A program made the translations under genes and the position numbers. A stretch of DNA of 64,000 nucleotides. Source: Allobosea sp. GTDB taxonomy: Bacteria > Pseudomonadota > Alphaproteobacteria > Rhizobiales > Beijerinckiaceae. How positions within the stretch are numbered: the stretch's first letter is position 1; each line of letters starts with the position of its first letter. This document shows, piece by piece, positions 27,612 to 37,169 of the stretch. The stretch spans positions 434,001 to 498,000 of the forward strand of contig JAAEQB010000012.1 in NCBI GenBank assembly GCA_024231975.1, in the 5' to 3' direction. The notes below the pieces were generated by a model. It did not search any database. It was not told the DNA's origin and saw nothing but the letters and a program-made list of their open reading frames with translations.

Positions 27612-29009
27612 TCAGGGCTTCAGTGGCGGGACCTGCTTGGGGCTGTTGAGATCGAAGCTCTTGTTCAGCAGCGGGTCACGCGCCGTACCTTCCGAGGCAT
27701 CGAACGCGCGCGCCCTGGTGCCGGCCGGCCCGCTCGCCGCGCCGGCCTGAACCGGCTGGCCGGCCGCCGCGCGGCGATTGCCGGGAACGGGATACGTCTC
27801 GGGCTCGGACTGGTCAGCCGCCTGATTATCGGGGCGGCCGGCGGCCGGCGCCTCGGTGCGCTGGTCCGGTCCCGGCGGCGGCTCGGCCCGGTCGACGCCG
27901 CCATCCGCCGGCGGCTTGCCGGATTCGCGACGAGCCGATTCGACCTGGCGCCAGCGCACGACGTTGCGGTTGTGCTGCTCCAGAGTCTCGGCGAAGGCGT
28001 GGCCACCGCTGCCATCGGCAACGAAATAGAGATCCTTGGTCCGCGAGTGGTTGACCACCGCCTCCAGCGCCGCACGGCCAGGATTGGCGATCGGTCCAGG
28101 CGGCAGGCCGTCGATCACATAGGTGTTGTAGGGCGTCGCCTGAGTGATCTCGGGACGGGTGATTCCCCGCCCGAGCGTGCCCTTGCCGCCGACGAGGCCG
28201 TAGACGATCGTCGGGTCCGACTGCAGCTTCATCTTGCGGTTCAGCCGGTTGATGAAGACGCCTGCGACGCGCGGCCGCTCGTCGGCGCGACCGGTTTCCT
28301 TCTCGACGATAGAGGCGAGGATCACCAGCTCCGCCGGAGTCTTGATCGGCAGGTCGGCCGGGCGCTTGGCCCAGACCTCGTTGAGGATGCGGCGCTGGTC
28401 GCGCGTCATCCGGTCGACGATGGCCTGGCGGGTCGAGCCGCGCTGGAACTTGTAGGTATCGGGCAGGATCTGACCTTCGCGCGGCACCTGGATCACGTCG
28501 CCGGACAGCATGTCGTTCTGCTGCAGGCGGGCGATGATCTGCTCGCTGGTCAGCCCCTCGGGAATGGTGATCGAATGCTCGACCGCCTTGCCCTCCGCGA
28601 TGACATCGAGGATGTCCTTCTGGCTGGCGCGCGCCTTGAACAGATATTCGCCGGCCTTGAGGCTGGCGGCCTTGCCGGAGGTATAGGCCGCGATCTTGAA
28701 GGCCCAGGGATGCTCGATCAGGCCCTCGCGCTGCAGCAGGTCGGCGATCTCGGTCACCCCGTTCTCCTTCGGGATGATCAGGACGCGATCGGCGGCAAGC
28801 GGGCCCGGAGCCTTGCTGCGGCTGTCGAGATAGGCGATGCCGCCGCCGACGGCGCCGGCCAGCACGAGGACCGTCGTGAACAGCCCGCTGAGCAGGGCGA
28901 TGAAGGGCGAGCGCCGGCGCTTGCGCTGCTTCGGCGGCGGGGCCGGCGGCGCGACGGGCTTCAGCGCCTCGTTGGGACTCCGCGGCGCGACGCGAGGCGG
29001 CTGACTCAT
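27612..29009 (-). CDS. mltG: Endolytic peptidoglycan transglycosylase MltG
   Basis: MltG is an inner-membrane lytic transglycosylase thought to terminate nascent glycan strands. The 465-residue protein has a basic, Pro-rich cytoplasmic N-terminus, a single helix (about 36-60), a LysM-like stretch, and the YceG catalytic domain with LILASIVEKETG (catalytic Glu near 236), RVAGVFINRLNRKMKLQSDPTIVYGL and TPYNTYVIDGLPPGPIANPG. A C-terminal tail of about 120 residues is low-complexity (Pro, Gly, Ala and Arg), longer than in E. coli. The ATG at 29009 is used because upstream in-frame residues look spurious. It follows fabF by 134 bases in the fabF-mltG-yicC-gmk order typical of this group. Confidence 0.95.
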   Translation of the reverse strand: MSQPPRVAPRSPNEALKPVAPPAPPPKQRKRRRSPFIALLSGLFTTVLVLAGAVGGGIAYLDSRSKAPGPLAADRVLIIPKENGVTEIADLLQREGLIEHPWAFKIAAYTSGKAASLKAGEYLFKARASQKDILDVIAEGKAVEHSITIPEGLTSEQIIARLQQNDMLSGDVIQVPREGQILPDTYKFQRGSTRQAIVDRMTRDQRRILNEVWAKRPADLPIKTPAELVILASIVEKETGRADERPRVAGVFINRLNRKMKLQSDPTIVYGLVGGKGTLGRGITRPEITQATPYNTYVIDGLPPGPIANPGRAALEAVVNHSRTKDLYFVADGSGGHAFAETLEQHNRNVVRWRQVESARRESGKPPADGGVDRAEPPPGPDQRTEAPAAGRPDNQAADQSEPETYPVPGNRRAAAGQPVQAGAASGPAGTRARAFDASEGTARDPLLNKSFDLNSPKQVPPLKP

Positions 29010-29143
29010 GATGCTTTCGCCTGATTCCCTGACATCGTGACCGGCGCTACCGGCGTCGATCCGATCTAGTGGCAATGCCGGCCGCATACTGGCACGACGG
29101 CGGCGACAGGCTAGCGAAAATTGTGGCGAAAGCGCGCTTGTCC

Positions 29144-30409
29144 TCAGTCGACGAGGCGGCGCATCACCAGCGAGGCGTTGGTGCCGCCAAAGCCGAACGA
29201 ATTCGACAGGGCGATGTCGACCTTCCGCTTCTTGGCCTTATGCGGCACGAGATCGAGCTCGGTCTCGACGGACGGGTTGTCGAGATTGATCGTCGGCGGC
29301 ACGACCTGGTCGCGTATCGCCAGCACCGAGAAGATCGCCTCGATCGCGCCGGCGGCACCAAGCAGATGGCCTGTCGCCGACTTGGTCGAGGACATGGCCG
29401 GCCGGTTCGGCGCATTGGCGAGCAGACGCTCGACGGCGCGCAATTCGATCTCGTCGCCGACCTGCGTCGAGGTGCCGTGCGCGTTGATGTAGTCGACATC
29501 CGAGGCGCGCAGACCCGCGCGCTTCAGCGCCGCTTGCATGCAGCGATAGGCGCCGTCGCCATCCTCGGAGGGCGAGGTGATGTGATAGGCGTCGCCCGAC
29601 ATGCCGTAGCCGACGATTTCGGCATAGATGCGCGCGCCACGGGCCCTGGCGTGCTCGAGCTCCTCGAGCACGACGACGCCGGCGCCCTCGCCCATGACGA
29701 AGCCGTCGCGATCCCTGTCATAGGGGCGTGAGGCCTTCTCCGGCGTATCGTTGAAGCCGGTCGAGAGCGCACGGCAGGCGCAGAAGCCGGCGATGCCGAT
29801 GCGGTTGATCGCCGATTCGGCGCCGCCCGCCAGCATGACCTCTGCATCGCCGAGCGCGACCATGCGGGCCGCATCGCCGATGGCGTGGGCGCCGGTCGAG
29901 CACGCGGTGACGACGGCGTGGTTCGGGCCCTTCAGCCCGTGCTCGATCGAGACATAACCAGCGGCGAGATTGCTGAGGCGGCCGGGGATGAAGAAAGGCG
30001 AGAGCCGGCGCGGGCCGCGCTCTTTCAGGAGCAGCGAGGCGTCGTAGATGCCGCCGAGCCCGCCAATGCCGGAACCGATGGCGACACCGGTCGCGATCTG
30101 GTCCTCGTAGCTCTCGGGCTTCCAGCCGGAATCGCGCAGCGCCTGCGTCGCCGCTGCCATGGCGAAGACAATGAAGTCGTCGACCTTGCGCTGCTCCTTC
30201 GGCTCCATCCAATCATCGGGATTGAAGGTGCCGTTCGAGCCGTCGCCGCGCGGGATGTTGCAGGCGATCTGGGCCGGCAGGTCGGAGACGTCGAAAGTAG
30301 TGATCGGGCCGGCGCCGCTTTCGCCAGCCAGAATGCGCGACCAGCTCGGCTCGACCCCGCATCCGAGCGGGGTCACCATGCCCAGTCCGGTGACGACGAC
30401 ACGCCGCAT
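29144..30409 (-). CDS. fabF: 3-oxoacyl-[ACP] synthase II (FabF)
   Basis: FabF condenses malonyl-ACP with acyl-ACP during fatty acid elongation. The 421-residue protein begins MRRVVVTGLGMVTPLG and has the catalytic Cys at about 170 in TACSTGAHAIGDAARM. The two active-site His lie in YINAHGTSTQVGD and KSATGHLLGAAGAIEAIF, and GFGGTNASLVMRR closes the protein. This is the complete Cys-His-His triad of a KAS II enzyme. It is downstream of acpP by 56 bases, with a strong hairpin between them that may help keep ACP mRNA levels above those of fabF. Confidence 0.97.
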   Translation of the reverse strand: MRRVVVTGLGMVTPLGCGVEPSWSRILAGESGAGPITTFDVSDLPAQIACNIPRGDGSNGTFNPDDWMEPKEQRKVDDFIVFAMAAATQALRDSGWKPESYEDQIATGVAIGSGIGGLGGIYDASLLLKERGPRRLSPFFIPGRLSNLAAGYVSIEHGLKGPNHAVVTACSTGAHAIGDAARMVALGDAEVMLAGGAESAINRIGIAGFCACRALSTGFNDTPEKASRPYDRDRDGFVMGEGAGVVVLEELEHARARGARIYAEIVGYGMSGDAYHITSPSEDGDGAYRCMQAALKRAGLRASDVDYINAHGTSTQVGDEIELRAVERLLANAPNRPAMSSTKSATGHLLGAAGAIEAIFSVLAIRDQVVPPTINLDNPSVETELDLVPHKAKKRKVDIALSNSFGFGGTNASLVMRRLVD

Positions 30410-30429
30410 CGGTCTTCCTCAATTCAGCT

Positions 30430-30452
30430 CCGGCGCGCGGAAAGCGCGCCGG
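30430..30452 (-). terminator. Hairpin in the acpP-fabF gap
   Basis: A perfect 9-base inverted repeat, CCGGCGCGC-ggaaa-GCGCGCCGG, fills much of the 56-base gap after the acpP stop. It lacks a T-tract, so it is probably an attenuator or 3' stabilising hairpin that uncouples acpP from fabF expression. Confidence 0.55.
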
Positions 30453-30465
30453 GGCCAAGGCCTTG

Positions 30466-30699
30466 TCAGGCCGACTTCGACAGGAACTTGACCGCGTCGC
30501 CGACGGTCACGATCGTCTCGGCCGCGTCGTCCGGAATCTCGACGCCGAACTCTTCCTCGAAAGCCATGACCAGCTCGACCGTGTCGAGGCTGTCGGCGCC
30601 GAGATCCTCGATGAAATTGGCGCCCTCGACCACCTTCTCCGGCTCAACGCCCAGGTGCTCGATCACGATCTTCTTCACGCGCTCGGCGACATCGCTCAT
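30466..30699 (-). CDS. acpP: Acyl carrier protein
   Basis: AcpP carries growing fatty acyl chains on a phosphopantetheine arm. The 77-residue acidic protein has the modification site Ser37 in the invariant DLGADSLDTVELVMAFEEEF motif. The ATG at 30699 is preceded by GAGGG. It lies between fabG and fabF, as usual. Unusually, 370 bases separate it from fabG, holding two near-identical palindromes, so acpP very likely has its own promoter and leader. Confidence 0.97.
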   Translation of the reverse strand: MSDVAERVKKIVIEHLGVEPEKVVEGANFIEDLGADSLDTVELVMAFEEEFGVEIPDDAAETIVTVGDAVKFLSKSA

Positions 30700-30859
30700 G
30701 GGTCTTTCCCTCAAACCTCAAAAACACACCGCTGACAGCGACGCGTGGGTGAAAACTGATTTCCCGGCCCGGATCCTTCGCCTGACGGCGGACCACGCCG
30801 GGAGTTCATGGCTGCACAAACGCAACAACCGGGCCGGCGTCAAGTCCCAAGAGCACGCG

Positions 30860-30888
30860 CCGATCAGATTGCAACGCAATCTGATCGG
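30860..30888. repeat. Palindrome, CCGATCAG family, copy 1
   Basis: A perfect 13-base inverted repeat, CCGATCAGATTGC-aac-GCAATCTGATCGG, in the acpP upstream region. It shares its outer eight bases with the palindrome 40 bases downstream and with an element after radA. Confidence 0.8.
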
Positions 30889-30916
30889 ATCACGCGTTCT
30901 CCAACAAGAGCTTGGA

Positions 30917-30963
30917 GACGGATTCACCGATCAGGCTGATTCAGCCTGATCGGATCCGGCTCC
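30917..30963. repeat. Palindrome, CCGATCAG family, copy 2
   Basis: The core is a perfect 13-base inverted repeat, CCGATCAGGCTGA-t-TCAGCCTGATCGG (30927-30953), flanked by CGGAT and ATCCG ends that also pair. The left flank GACGGATTCACCGATCAG (30917-30934) recurs with one change after radA at 39754, which defines a dispersed intergenic element. Confidence 0.8.
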
Positions 30964-31069
30964 AGACACCGATCGGCGCTTGGCCGGCTGGGTCATTAAC
31001 ACACTCGTAATGGGCTGGCGAGAGCGCAACACAAACCTTTAAGTGTATTAAAAACCTATACTAACCAAT

Positions 31070-31807
31070 TCAGATCATTGTCATTCCGCCGTTGACGTGC
31101 AGGGTCTGGCCGGTCACGTAGCCAGCTTCCTCACTGGCGAGATAGGCTACGGCCGCGGCGACGTCCGCTCCCTGCCCGAGCCGGCCCATCGGCACGTCGG
31201 CGAGGATGCCCTCGCGCTGCTTCTCGTTCAGCACATCGGTCATTGGCGACTCGATGAAGCCGGGGGCAACGACGTTGACGGTGATGTTGCGGCTCGCGAC
31301 CTCCGCGGCCAGCGACTTCGACATGCCGATCAGCCCGGCCTTGGAGGCGGCGTAGTTGCCCTGCCCCGGATTGCCGCTCGTGCCGACGACGGAGCCAATC
31401 GAGACGATGCGGCCATAACGGCGGCGCATCATGCTTTTCACCGCTGCGCGCGAAAGCCGGAAGGCGGCCGTGAGGTTGACGGCGAGGACGAGGTCCCAGT
31501 CCTCGTCCTTCAGACGCATGAAGAGGTTGTCGCGGGTCACGCCGGCATTGTTGACGAGGATGTCGAGCCCGCCCAGCTTGGCCTCGGCAGCAGGCACCAA
31601 CGCCTCGACCGAATCGCGGTTAGACAAGTCACATGGTGCAACTTCGGCCCGCTCGCCAAGCTCCTTCGCCAACGCCTCCAGCGCCTCGACACGCGTGCCG
31701 GACAAGGCCACGGTCGCGCCCTGGGCATGGAGCTTGCGCGCGATGGCGCCGCCGAGGCCGCCGGTGGCGCCGGTGACCAGCGCCTTCTTTCCCGTCAGAT
31801 CGAGCAT
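31070..31807 (-). CDS. fabG: 3-oxoacyl-[ACP] reductase FabG
   Basis: FabG reduces 3-oxoacyl-ACP with NADPH in fatty acid synthesis. The 245-residue short-chain dehydrogenase shows the cofactor motif TGATGGLGGAIA, the NNAG segment, and a full catalytic tetrad: Asn111, Ser139 (SIGSVVG), Tyr152 and Lys156 (GNYAASKAGLIGMSKSLA). It ends with YVTGQTLHVNGGMTMI, the usual FabG finish. A strong GGGAGG ribosome-binding site precedes the ATG at 31807. A much longer frame exists upstream but overlaps fabD and is rejected. It follows fabD by 32 bases. Confidence 0.97.
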   Translation of the reverse strand: MLDLTGKKALVTGATGGLGGAIARKLHAQGATVALSGTRVEALEALAKELGERAEVAPCDLSNRDSVEALVPAAEAKLGGLDILVNNAGVTRDNLFMRLKDEDWDLVLAVNLTAAFRLSRAAVKSMMRRRYGRIVSIGSVVGTSGNPGQGNYAASKAGLIGMSKSLAAEVASRNITVNVVAPGFIESPMTDVLNEKQREGILADVPMGRLGQGADVAAAVAYLASEEAGYVTGQTLHVNGGMTMI

Positions 31808-31839
31808 GATGCCTCCCTTGTCCCCGGTTTTGGTACCGG

Positions 31840-32784
31840 TCAGCCCTTCTGGGCCTTGTAAGCCGCGATGTCGTCGGGCGTGCCGATCGACGCTGCGGTC
31901 GTTCCCGCTGCGATGCGCTTGACCAGGCCGGCGAGCACCTTGCCCGAGCCGACCTCGTAGAACTGGGTGACACCCGCAGCCGCCATCGCCTCGACGCATT
32001 CGCGCCAGCGCACGGTACCGGTGACCTGCGCCACCAGCGAGGCGCGGATCGCCGCGGGATCGCTGAGCGGGGCGGCGCCGACATTGGCCATGACCGGCAC
32101 GACGGGCGCCTGCATCGCGACCTCGGCGAGCGCCGCCTGCATGGCCTCGGCCGCCGGCTGCATCAGGGCGCAATGGAAGGGAGCGGAGACCGGCAGCAGC
32201 ATGGCGCGGCGCACGCCGCGCTCACCGGCGAGCGTGATCGCGCGCTCGACCGCCGCCTTGGCGCCGGAGAGCACGACCTGGCCGCCGCCATTGTCATTGG
32301 CCGCCTGGCAGACCTGTCCTTCAGCGGCATCGGCCGCGATCGCGCGGGCCTGGTCCAGCTCGACGCCGAGCAGCGCCGCCATGGCGCCCTCTCCGGCCGG
32401 CACCGCCTTCTGCATGGCATCGCCGCGGATGCGCAGCAGACGGGCGGCATCGCTGATCGAGAAGGTGCCGGCCGCAGCCAGCGCCGAGTACTCACCGAGC
32501 GAATGGCCGGCGACGAAGGCCGCATCGTTCTTGAGCGAGAGCCCGGCTTCGGCTTCGAGCACGCGGATCGCAGCGAGGCTCACTGCCATCAGCGCCGGCT
32601 GGGCGTTGGCGGTCAGGGTCAGTTCCTCGCCCGGACCTTCCCACATCAAGGTGGAAAGCTTCTGCGAGAGCGCGGCATCGACCTCGTCGAAGACGGCGCG
32701 CGCCACCGGAAAGGCTTCGGCGAGCGCCTTGCCCATGCCGACCGCCTGCGAACCCTGCCCTGGAAAGATGAAAGCCGTCGCCAT
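31840..32784 (-). CDS. fabD: Malonyl-CoA:ACP transacylase
   Basis: FabD transfers malonyl groups from CoA to ACP. The 314-residue protein begins ATAFIFPGQGSQAVGMGK and has the nucleophile Ser95 in VAGHSLGEYSALAAAG. The catalytic His is in VSAPFHCALMQPAAE, and the Q and V motifs (QPALMAVSLAAIRVLEAE, YEVGSGKVLAGLVKRI) are intact. It is the first gene of the leftward fabD-fabG unit, transcribed away from rpsF across a 346-base gap that must hold promoters for both directions. Confidence 0.97.
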   Translation of the reverse strand: MATAFIFPGQGSQAVGMGKALAEAFPVARAVFDEVDAALSQKLSTLMWEGPGEELTLTANAQPALMAVSLAAIRVLEAEAGLSLKNDAAFVAGHSLGEYSALAAAGTFSISDAARLLRIRGDAMQKAVPAGEGAMAALLGVELDQARAIAADAAEGQVCQAANDNGGGQVVLSGAKAAVERAITLAGERGVRRAMLLPVSAPFHCALMQPAAEAMQAALAEVAMQAPVVPVMANVGAAPLSDPAAIRASLVAQVTGTVRWRECVEAMAAAGVTQFYEVGSGKVLAGLVKRIAAGTTAASIGTPDDIAAYKAQKG

Positions 32785-33130
32785 GTCGCAATGGTCCTAC
32801 AAAACGATGCTTGGTTAACAAGTTGGGGCGCAGTCGCACCGTGCAGCCGGCCAAGTCAAGGCGTTTACGCGACGAAAGTCGACCTTCACCGGCATTTTTC
32901 GGTGTTTTGCGCTTGCATGATGGTGCATCCCGCTGTAACGACCGCCTCGGTTTGTTCGGCCGGGGGCTGAACGGACGGCGAAGCGATTCCGACAAGGTAG
33001 CGCTTTGTAGGCTTCTCCCTGGAGGGCCGCCGTCCCGTGTCTCCGCCTTCGAAGAAATCCTGTCGGGCCTTTATCCAGGGCTCGGAGGGCTCCGCGTCGA
33101 ACGAAACCGGTGAACGAAGAAAGGCCAATC
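32785..33130. promoter_or_regulatory. Divergent promoter region of fabD and rpsF
   Basis: This 346-base gene-free stretch separates leftward fabD from rightward rpsF. It probably contains a long untranslated leader for the ribosomal protein operon, which in many bacteria binds S6:S18 for autoregulation; I could not recognise that motif with confidence. No tRNA or coding frame is seen. Confidence 0.45.
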
Positions 33131-33580
33131 ATGGCATTGTACGAGCACGTTCTGCTCGCGCGGCAAGATGTCAGCGCGCAGCAGGTCGAGGCCCTTGTCG
33201 AGCAGTTCAAGGGCATCGTCGAGGCGAATGGCGGTTCCGTCCCCAAGGTCGAGTATTGGGGCGTGAAGTCGCTGGGCTATCGCATCAAGAAGAACCGCAA
33301 GGCGCACTACTCGCTCCTTAACATCAACGCTCCCGCGGCGGCGATCGCCGAGATGGAGCGCCAGATGCGCATCAACGAGGACGTTCTCCGCTTCATGACC
33401 ATCCGCGTCGAGGAGCTCGAGGAAGGTCAGTCGGTCATGCTGCAGAAGCGCGACCGCGACGAGCGCAGTGATCGCTTCGACCGCGGTGGCCCGGGCGGCG
33501 ACCGTTTCGACCGCGGCCCGCGCCGCGAGCGCCCGCGTCGTGAAGACGAAGCGACCACCGAGACCGCTGGGGAGGCCTGA
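33131..33580 (+). CDS. rpsF: 30S ribosomal protein S6
   Basis: S6 forms a heterodimer with S18 on the 30S platform. The 149-residue protein has the S6 core (MALYEHVLLARQDVSAQQVEALVEQFKGIVEANGGSVPKVEYWGVKSLGYRIKKNRKAHY), and MTIRVEELEEG closes the domain near residue 100. It carries an Arg/Asp-rich tail of about 45 residues with a repeated RFDRG motif, an extension common in this order. GAAAGG precedes the ATG at 33131. rpsR starts two bases after the stop. Confidence 0.97.
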   Translation: MALYEHVLLARQDVSAQQVEALVEQFKGIVEANGGSVPKVEYWGVKSLGYRIKKNRKAHYSLLNINAPAAAIAEMERQMRINEDVLRFMTIRVEELEEGQSVMLQKRDRDERSDRFDRGGPGGDRFDRGPRRERPRREDEATTETAGEA

Positions 33581-33582
33581 GC

Positions 33583-33828
33583 ATGTCGACTGCATCCGCC
33601 GGCGCCCGCCGCCCCTTCTTCCGTCGCCGCAAGTCCTGCCCGTTCTCGGGCGAGGGCGCGCCGAAGATCGACTACAAGGATGTGCGCCTGCTCTCGCGCT
33701 ACATCTCCGAGCGCGGCAAGATCGTGCCGTCGCGCATCACGGCCGTTTCGGCCAAGAAGCAGCGCGAGCTCGCCCAGGCGATCAAGCGCGCCCGCTTCCT
33801 GGGCCTGCTGCCTTACGTCATCCGCTGA
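33583..33828 (+). CDS. rpsR: 30S ribosomal protein S18
   Basis: S18 partners S6 on the small subunit. The 81-residue basic protein has the family pattern RRPFFRRRKSCPFSGEGAPKIDYKDVRLLSRYISERGKIVPSRITAVSAKKQRELAQAIKRARFLGLLPYVIR. It follows rpsF by two bases and is followed by a strong hairpin, after which DUF2232 and rplI continue on the same strand, so the hairpin may allow only partial read-through. Confidence 0.97.
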   Translation: MSTASAGARRPFFRRRKSCPFSGEGAPKIDYKDVRLLSRYISERGKIVPSRITAVSAKKQRELAQAIKRARFLGLLPYVIR

Positions 33829-33843
33829 GCGGGTGAAGATTTC

Positions 33844-33872
33844 CCCGGCGGCGCCCAGCGCCGCCGGGCTTT
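33844..33872 (+). terminator. Terminator-like hairpin after rpsR
   Basis: A perfect 11-base GC-rich inverted repeat, CCCGGCGGCGC-cca-GCGCCGCCGGG (33844-33868), is followed by CTTT. This looks like an intrinsic terminator with a short U-tract, probably leaky. A weaker hairpin CCAGGCGG...CCGTCTGG follows at 33896-33918. Confidence 0.7.
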
Positions 33873-33978
33873 CGATCTCACGTGAACTTTAGTCGCCAGG
33901 CGGTGAAAACCCGTCTGGTATGTTGAGGCAAGTGCCTCTCACCCTGCCCTTTTCGAGCAGCGGGACAGCAGGACGGAT

Positions 33979-34923
33979 ATGCTCCCCATCGTTGGCATCG
34001 GCGCCGGGCTGGTCTCAGCCCTTCTGTTCACAGTGGTGATCACCGGATCGCCGCTGGCGCTGCTGCTGTCCTATGTTGCCCCGCTCCCAGTCTTCATCGC
34101 CGCGCTCGGCTGGAACCATCGCGCCGGGCTGGTGGCGGTCGCCGCCGGCACGCTCGCCGTCACCGTCGTGCTCAAGCTCTCGCTCGGGCTCGCCTTCGCC
34201 ATCGGCGCGGCCCTGCCCGCCTGGTGGATCGCCTATCTCGCCTTGCTCGCCCGTAACGACGGCGAGGGCAACAGCGAATGGTATCCGCTCGGGCGCCTGC
34301 TGGTCTGGATCGCCGCCGTCGCGACGCTGGTTACGGTCGGCGGCGCGCTCGCCATCTCCACCGATTTCGAGACCTATCACCGCGTGATGACGCATGGCCT
34401 GCAGCTCGTGCTCACGGGCGGCCAGGGCATCGGCCCGGTGGTGCGGCTGCCGAACGGCGTCGACGCCGGCGAGATCGCGGCCCGGCTCGCCGCCCTTGTG
34501 CCGGCCGCTGCCGGCGCGTCCTTCGTGCCGATGATCGTCGCCAATCTCTGGCTGGCGGCCAAGGCGGTGCAGGTCTCCGGGCGGCTGCCGCGCCCTTGGC
34601 CCGCCATCCCCTCGACCCGCCTGCCCGCACAGGCCGTGGCCGGACTCGTCGGCGGCATCCTGCTCAGCTTCGCCGGCGGCTTCGCCGGCCTTGCCGGCGC
34701 GGCCCTGGCGGGCGCGCTGATCGCCGCCTTCGGGCTTTCCGGGCTCGCTGCCGTGCACGACCTCAGCCGCGGCAAGGCCTGGCGGACGCCGACCCTGTTC
34801 GCGATCTATCTCGCTTTGGTGGTCATGCTGATCACCGTCTTCCCGTTCCTCGCGCTGCTCGGCATCGCCGACGCGCTGATCGACCTTCGCCGGCGCAAGC
34901 CGCCGGCGTCGCCTGCTGCCTGA
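33979..34923 (+). CDS. DUF2232 multi-spanning membrane protein
   Basis: A 314-residue integral membrane protein with about eight hydrophobic segments, recognised as the DUF2232 family by its place between rpsR and rplI and by its content. Examples are the N-terminal LVSALLFTVVITGSPLALLLSYVAPLPVFIAALGW-type helices and a C-terminal LFAIYLALVVMLITVFPFLALLGIADALIDLRRR. The function of DUF2232 is not established; distant similarity to S-component-like membrane proteins has been proposed for related families. AGGA precedes the ATG at 33979. Co-location with rplI is conserved in alphaproteobacteria and probably reflects operon history. Confidence 0.88.
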   Translation: MLPIVGIGAGLVSALLFTVVITGSPLALLLSYVAPLPVFIAALGWNHRAGLVAVAAGTLAVTVVLKLSLGLAFAIGAALPAWWIAYLALLARNDGEGNSEWYPLGRLLVWIAAVATLVTVGGALAISTDFETYHRVMTHGLQLVLTGGQGIGPVVRLPNGVDAGEIAARLAALVPAAAGASFVPMIVANLWLAAKAVQVSGRLPRPWPAIPSTRLPAQAVAGLVGGILLSFAGGFAGLAGAALAGALIAAFGLSGLAAVHDLSRGKAWRTPTLFAIYLALVVMLITVFPFLALLGIADALIDLRRRKPPASPAA

Positions 34924-34959
34924 ACCAACGCCTATTCACGAACTCAAAGGAGAAGACCC

Positions 34960-35523
34960 ATGGAAGTGATCCTGCTCGAACGCGTCGCCAAGCTCGGCCA
35001 GATGGGCGAGACCGTCCGCGTGCGCGACGGCTATGCCCGCAATTTCCTGCTCGCCCGCGGCAAGGCCCTGCGCGCTACCGAGGAGAACAAGAAGCGCTTC
35101 GAGACCCAGCGCGCCCAGCTCGAGACCCGCAACCTCGAGCTGAAGCGCGAGGCCGAATCGGTCGCCGAGAGCCTCAACGGCCAGACGGTCGTGATCCTGC
35201 GCCAGTCGGGCGAGTCCGGCGTGCTCTACGGCTCGGTCTCGACCCGTGACATCGCCGAGGCGCTGGGCGCCGAGGGCTTCACCGTCGACCGCAACCAGGT
35301 CACGCTCAATACCCCGATCAAGACGCTCGGCCTGCATACCGTCCCGGTCGTGCTGCACCCGGAAGTCTCGGTCACCGTGACCGTCAACGTCGCCCGCTCC
35401 GCCGAGGAAGCCGAGCGCCAAGCCGCCGGCGAGAACGTCACCGCCCGCGAGGAGTTCGACCTCGACGATCTCGGCCTCGAGGTCGGCGCGGCGCTGGCCG
35501 AGGCCGGCGACGACGACCGCTGA
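34960..35523 (+). CDS. rplI: 50S ribosomal protein L9
   Basis: L9 binds 23S rRNA and extends from the large subunit by a long helix. The 187-residue protein has the N-terminal signature MEVILLERVAKLGQMGETVRVRDGYARNFLLARGKALRAT, the connecting helix ENKKRFETQRAQLETRNLELKREAESVAESLNG, and the C-terminal domain with KTLGLHTVPVVLHPEVSVTVTVNVARSAEEAERQAAGE. An acidic tail of about 30 residues exceeds the E. coli length. AAAGGAG precedes the ATG. A classic terminator follows. Confidence 0.97.
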   Translation: MEVILLERVAKLGQMGETVRVRDGYARNFLLARGKALRATEENKKRFETQRAQLETRNLELKREAESVAESLNGQTVVILRQSGESGVLYGSVSTRDIAEALGAEGFTVDRNQVTLNTPIKTLGLHTVPVVLHPEVSVTVTVNVARSAEEAERQAAGENVTAREEFDLDDLGLEVGAALAEAGDDDR

Positions 35524-35551
35524 GCCCTTTCAGAGGCTTGCACGAGTCAAT

Positions 35552-35580
35552 GGGCGCCGTGGCAACACGGCGCCCTTTTT
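35552..35580 (+). terminator. Intrinsic terminator of the rpsF-rplI operon
   Basis: A perfect 10-base inverted repeat, GGGCGCCGTG-gcaa-CACGGCGCCC, is followed directly by TTTTT. It ends the rpsF-rpsR-DUF2232-rplI transcript before dnaB. Confidence 0.92.
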
Positions 35581-35675
35581 CGTACGCTGTGGACAGTGGG
35601 GCCGACTCGGTGCTATTCATTTCGTTCTTATTTTGTTCAGGTTCATGACTCACCGGCATTGACCTATCCAGAGCC

Positions 35676-37165
<1,490 letters not shown>

Positions 37166-37169
<4 letters not shown>

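Larger units (their letters stand above)
30700..31069. promoter_or_regulatory. acpP upstream region, gene-free
   Basis: These 370 bases between the fabG stop and the acpP start hold no open frame I trust. The part next to fabG (31020-31069) is AT-rich (TTTAAGTGTATTAAAAACC) and may hold the acpP promoter or a fabG 3' end. The centre carries two palindromic repeats listed separately. Given the high expression of ACP, a dedicated promoter here is likely. Confidence 0.5.

Noticed and set aside
30700..31069. Riboswitch (FapR- or acyl-lipid-type leader) upstream of acpP
   Set aside because: The palindromes match each other and an element after radA, so a dispersed repeat explains them better than an acpP-specific regulatory RNA.
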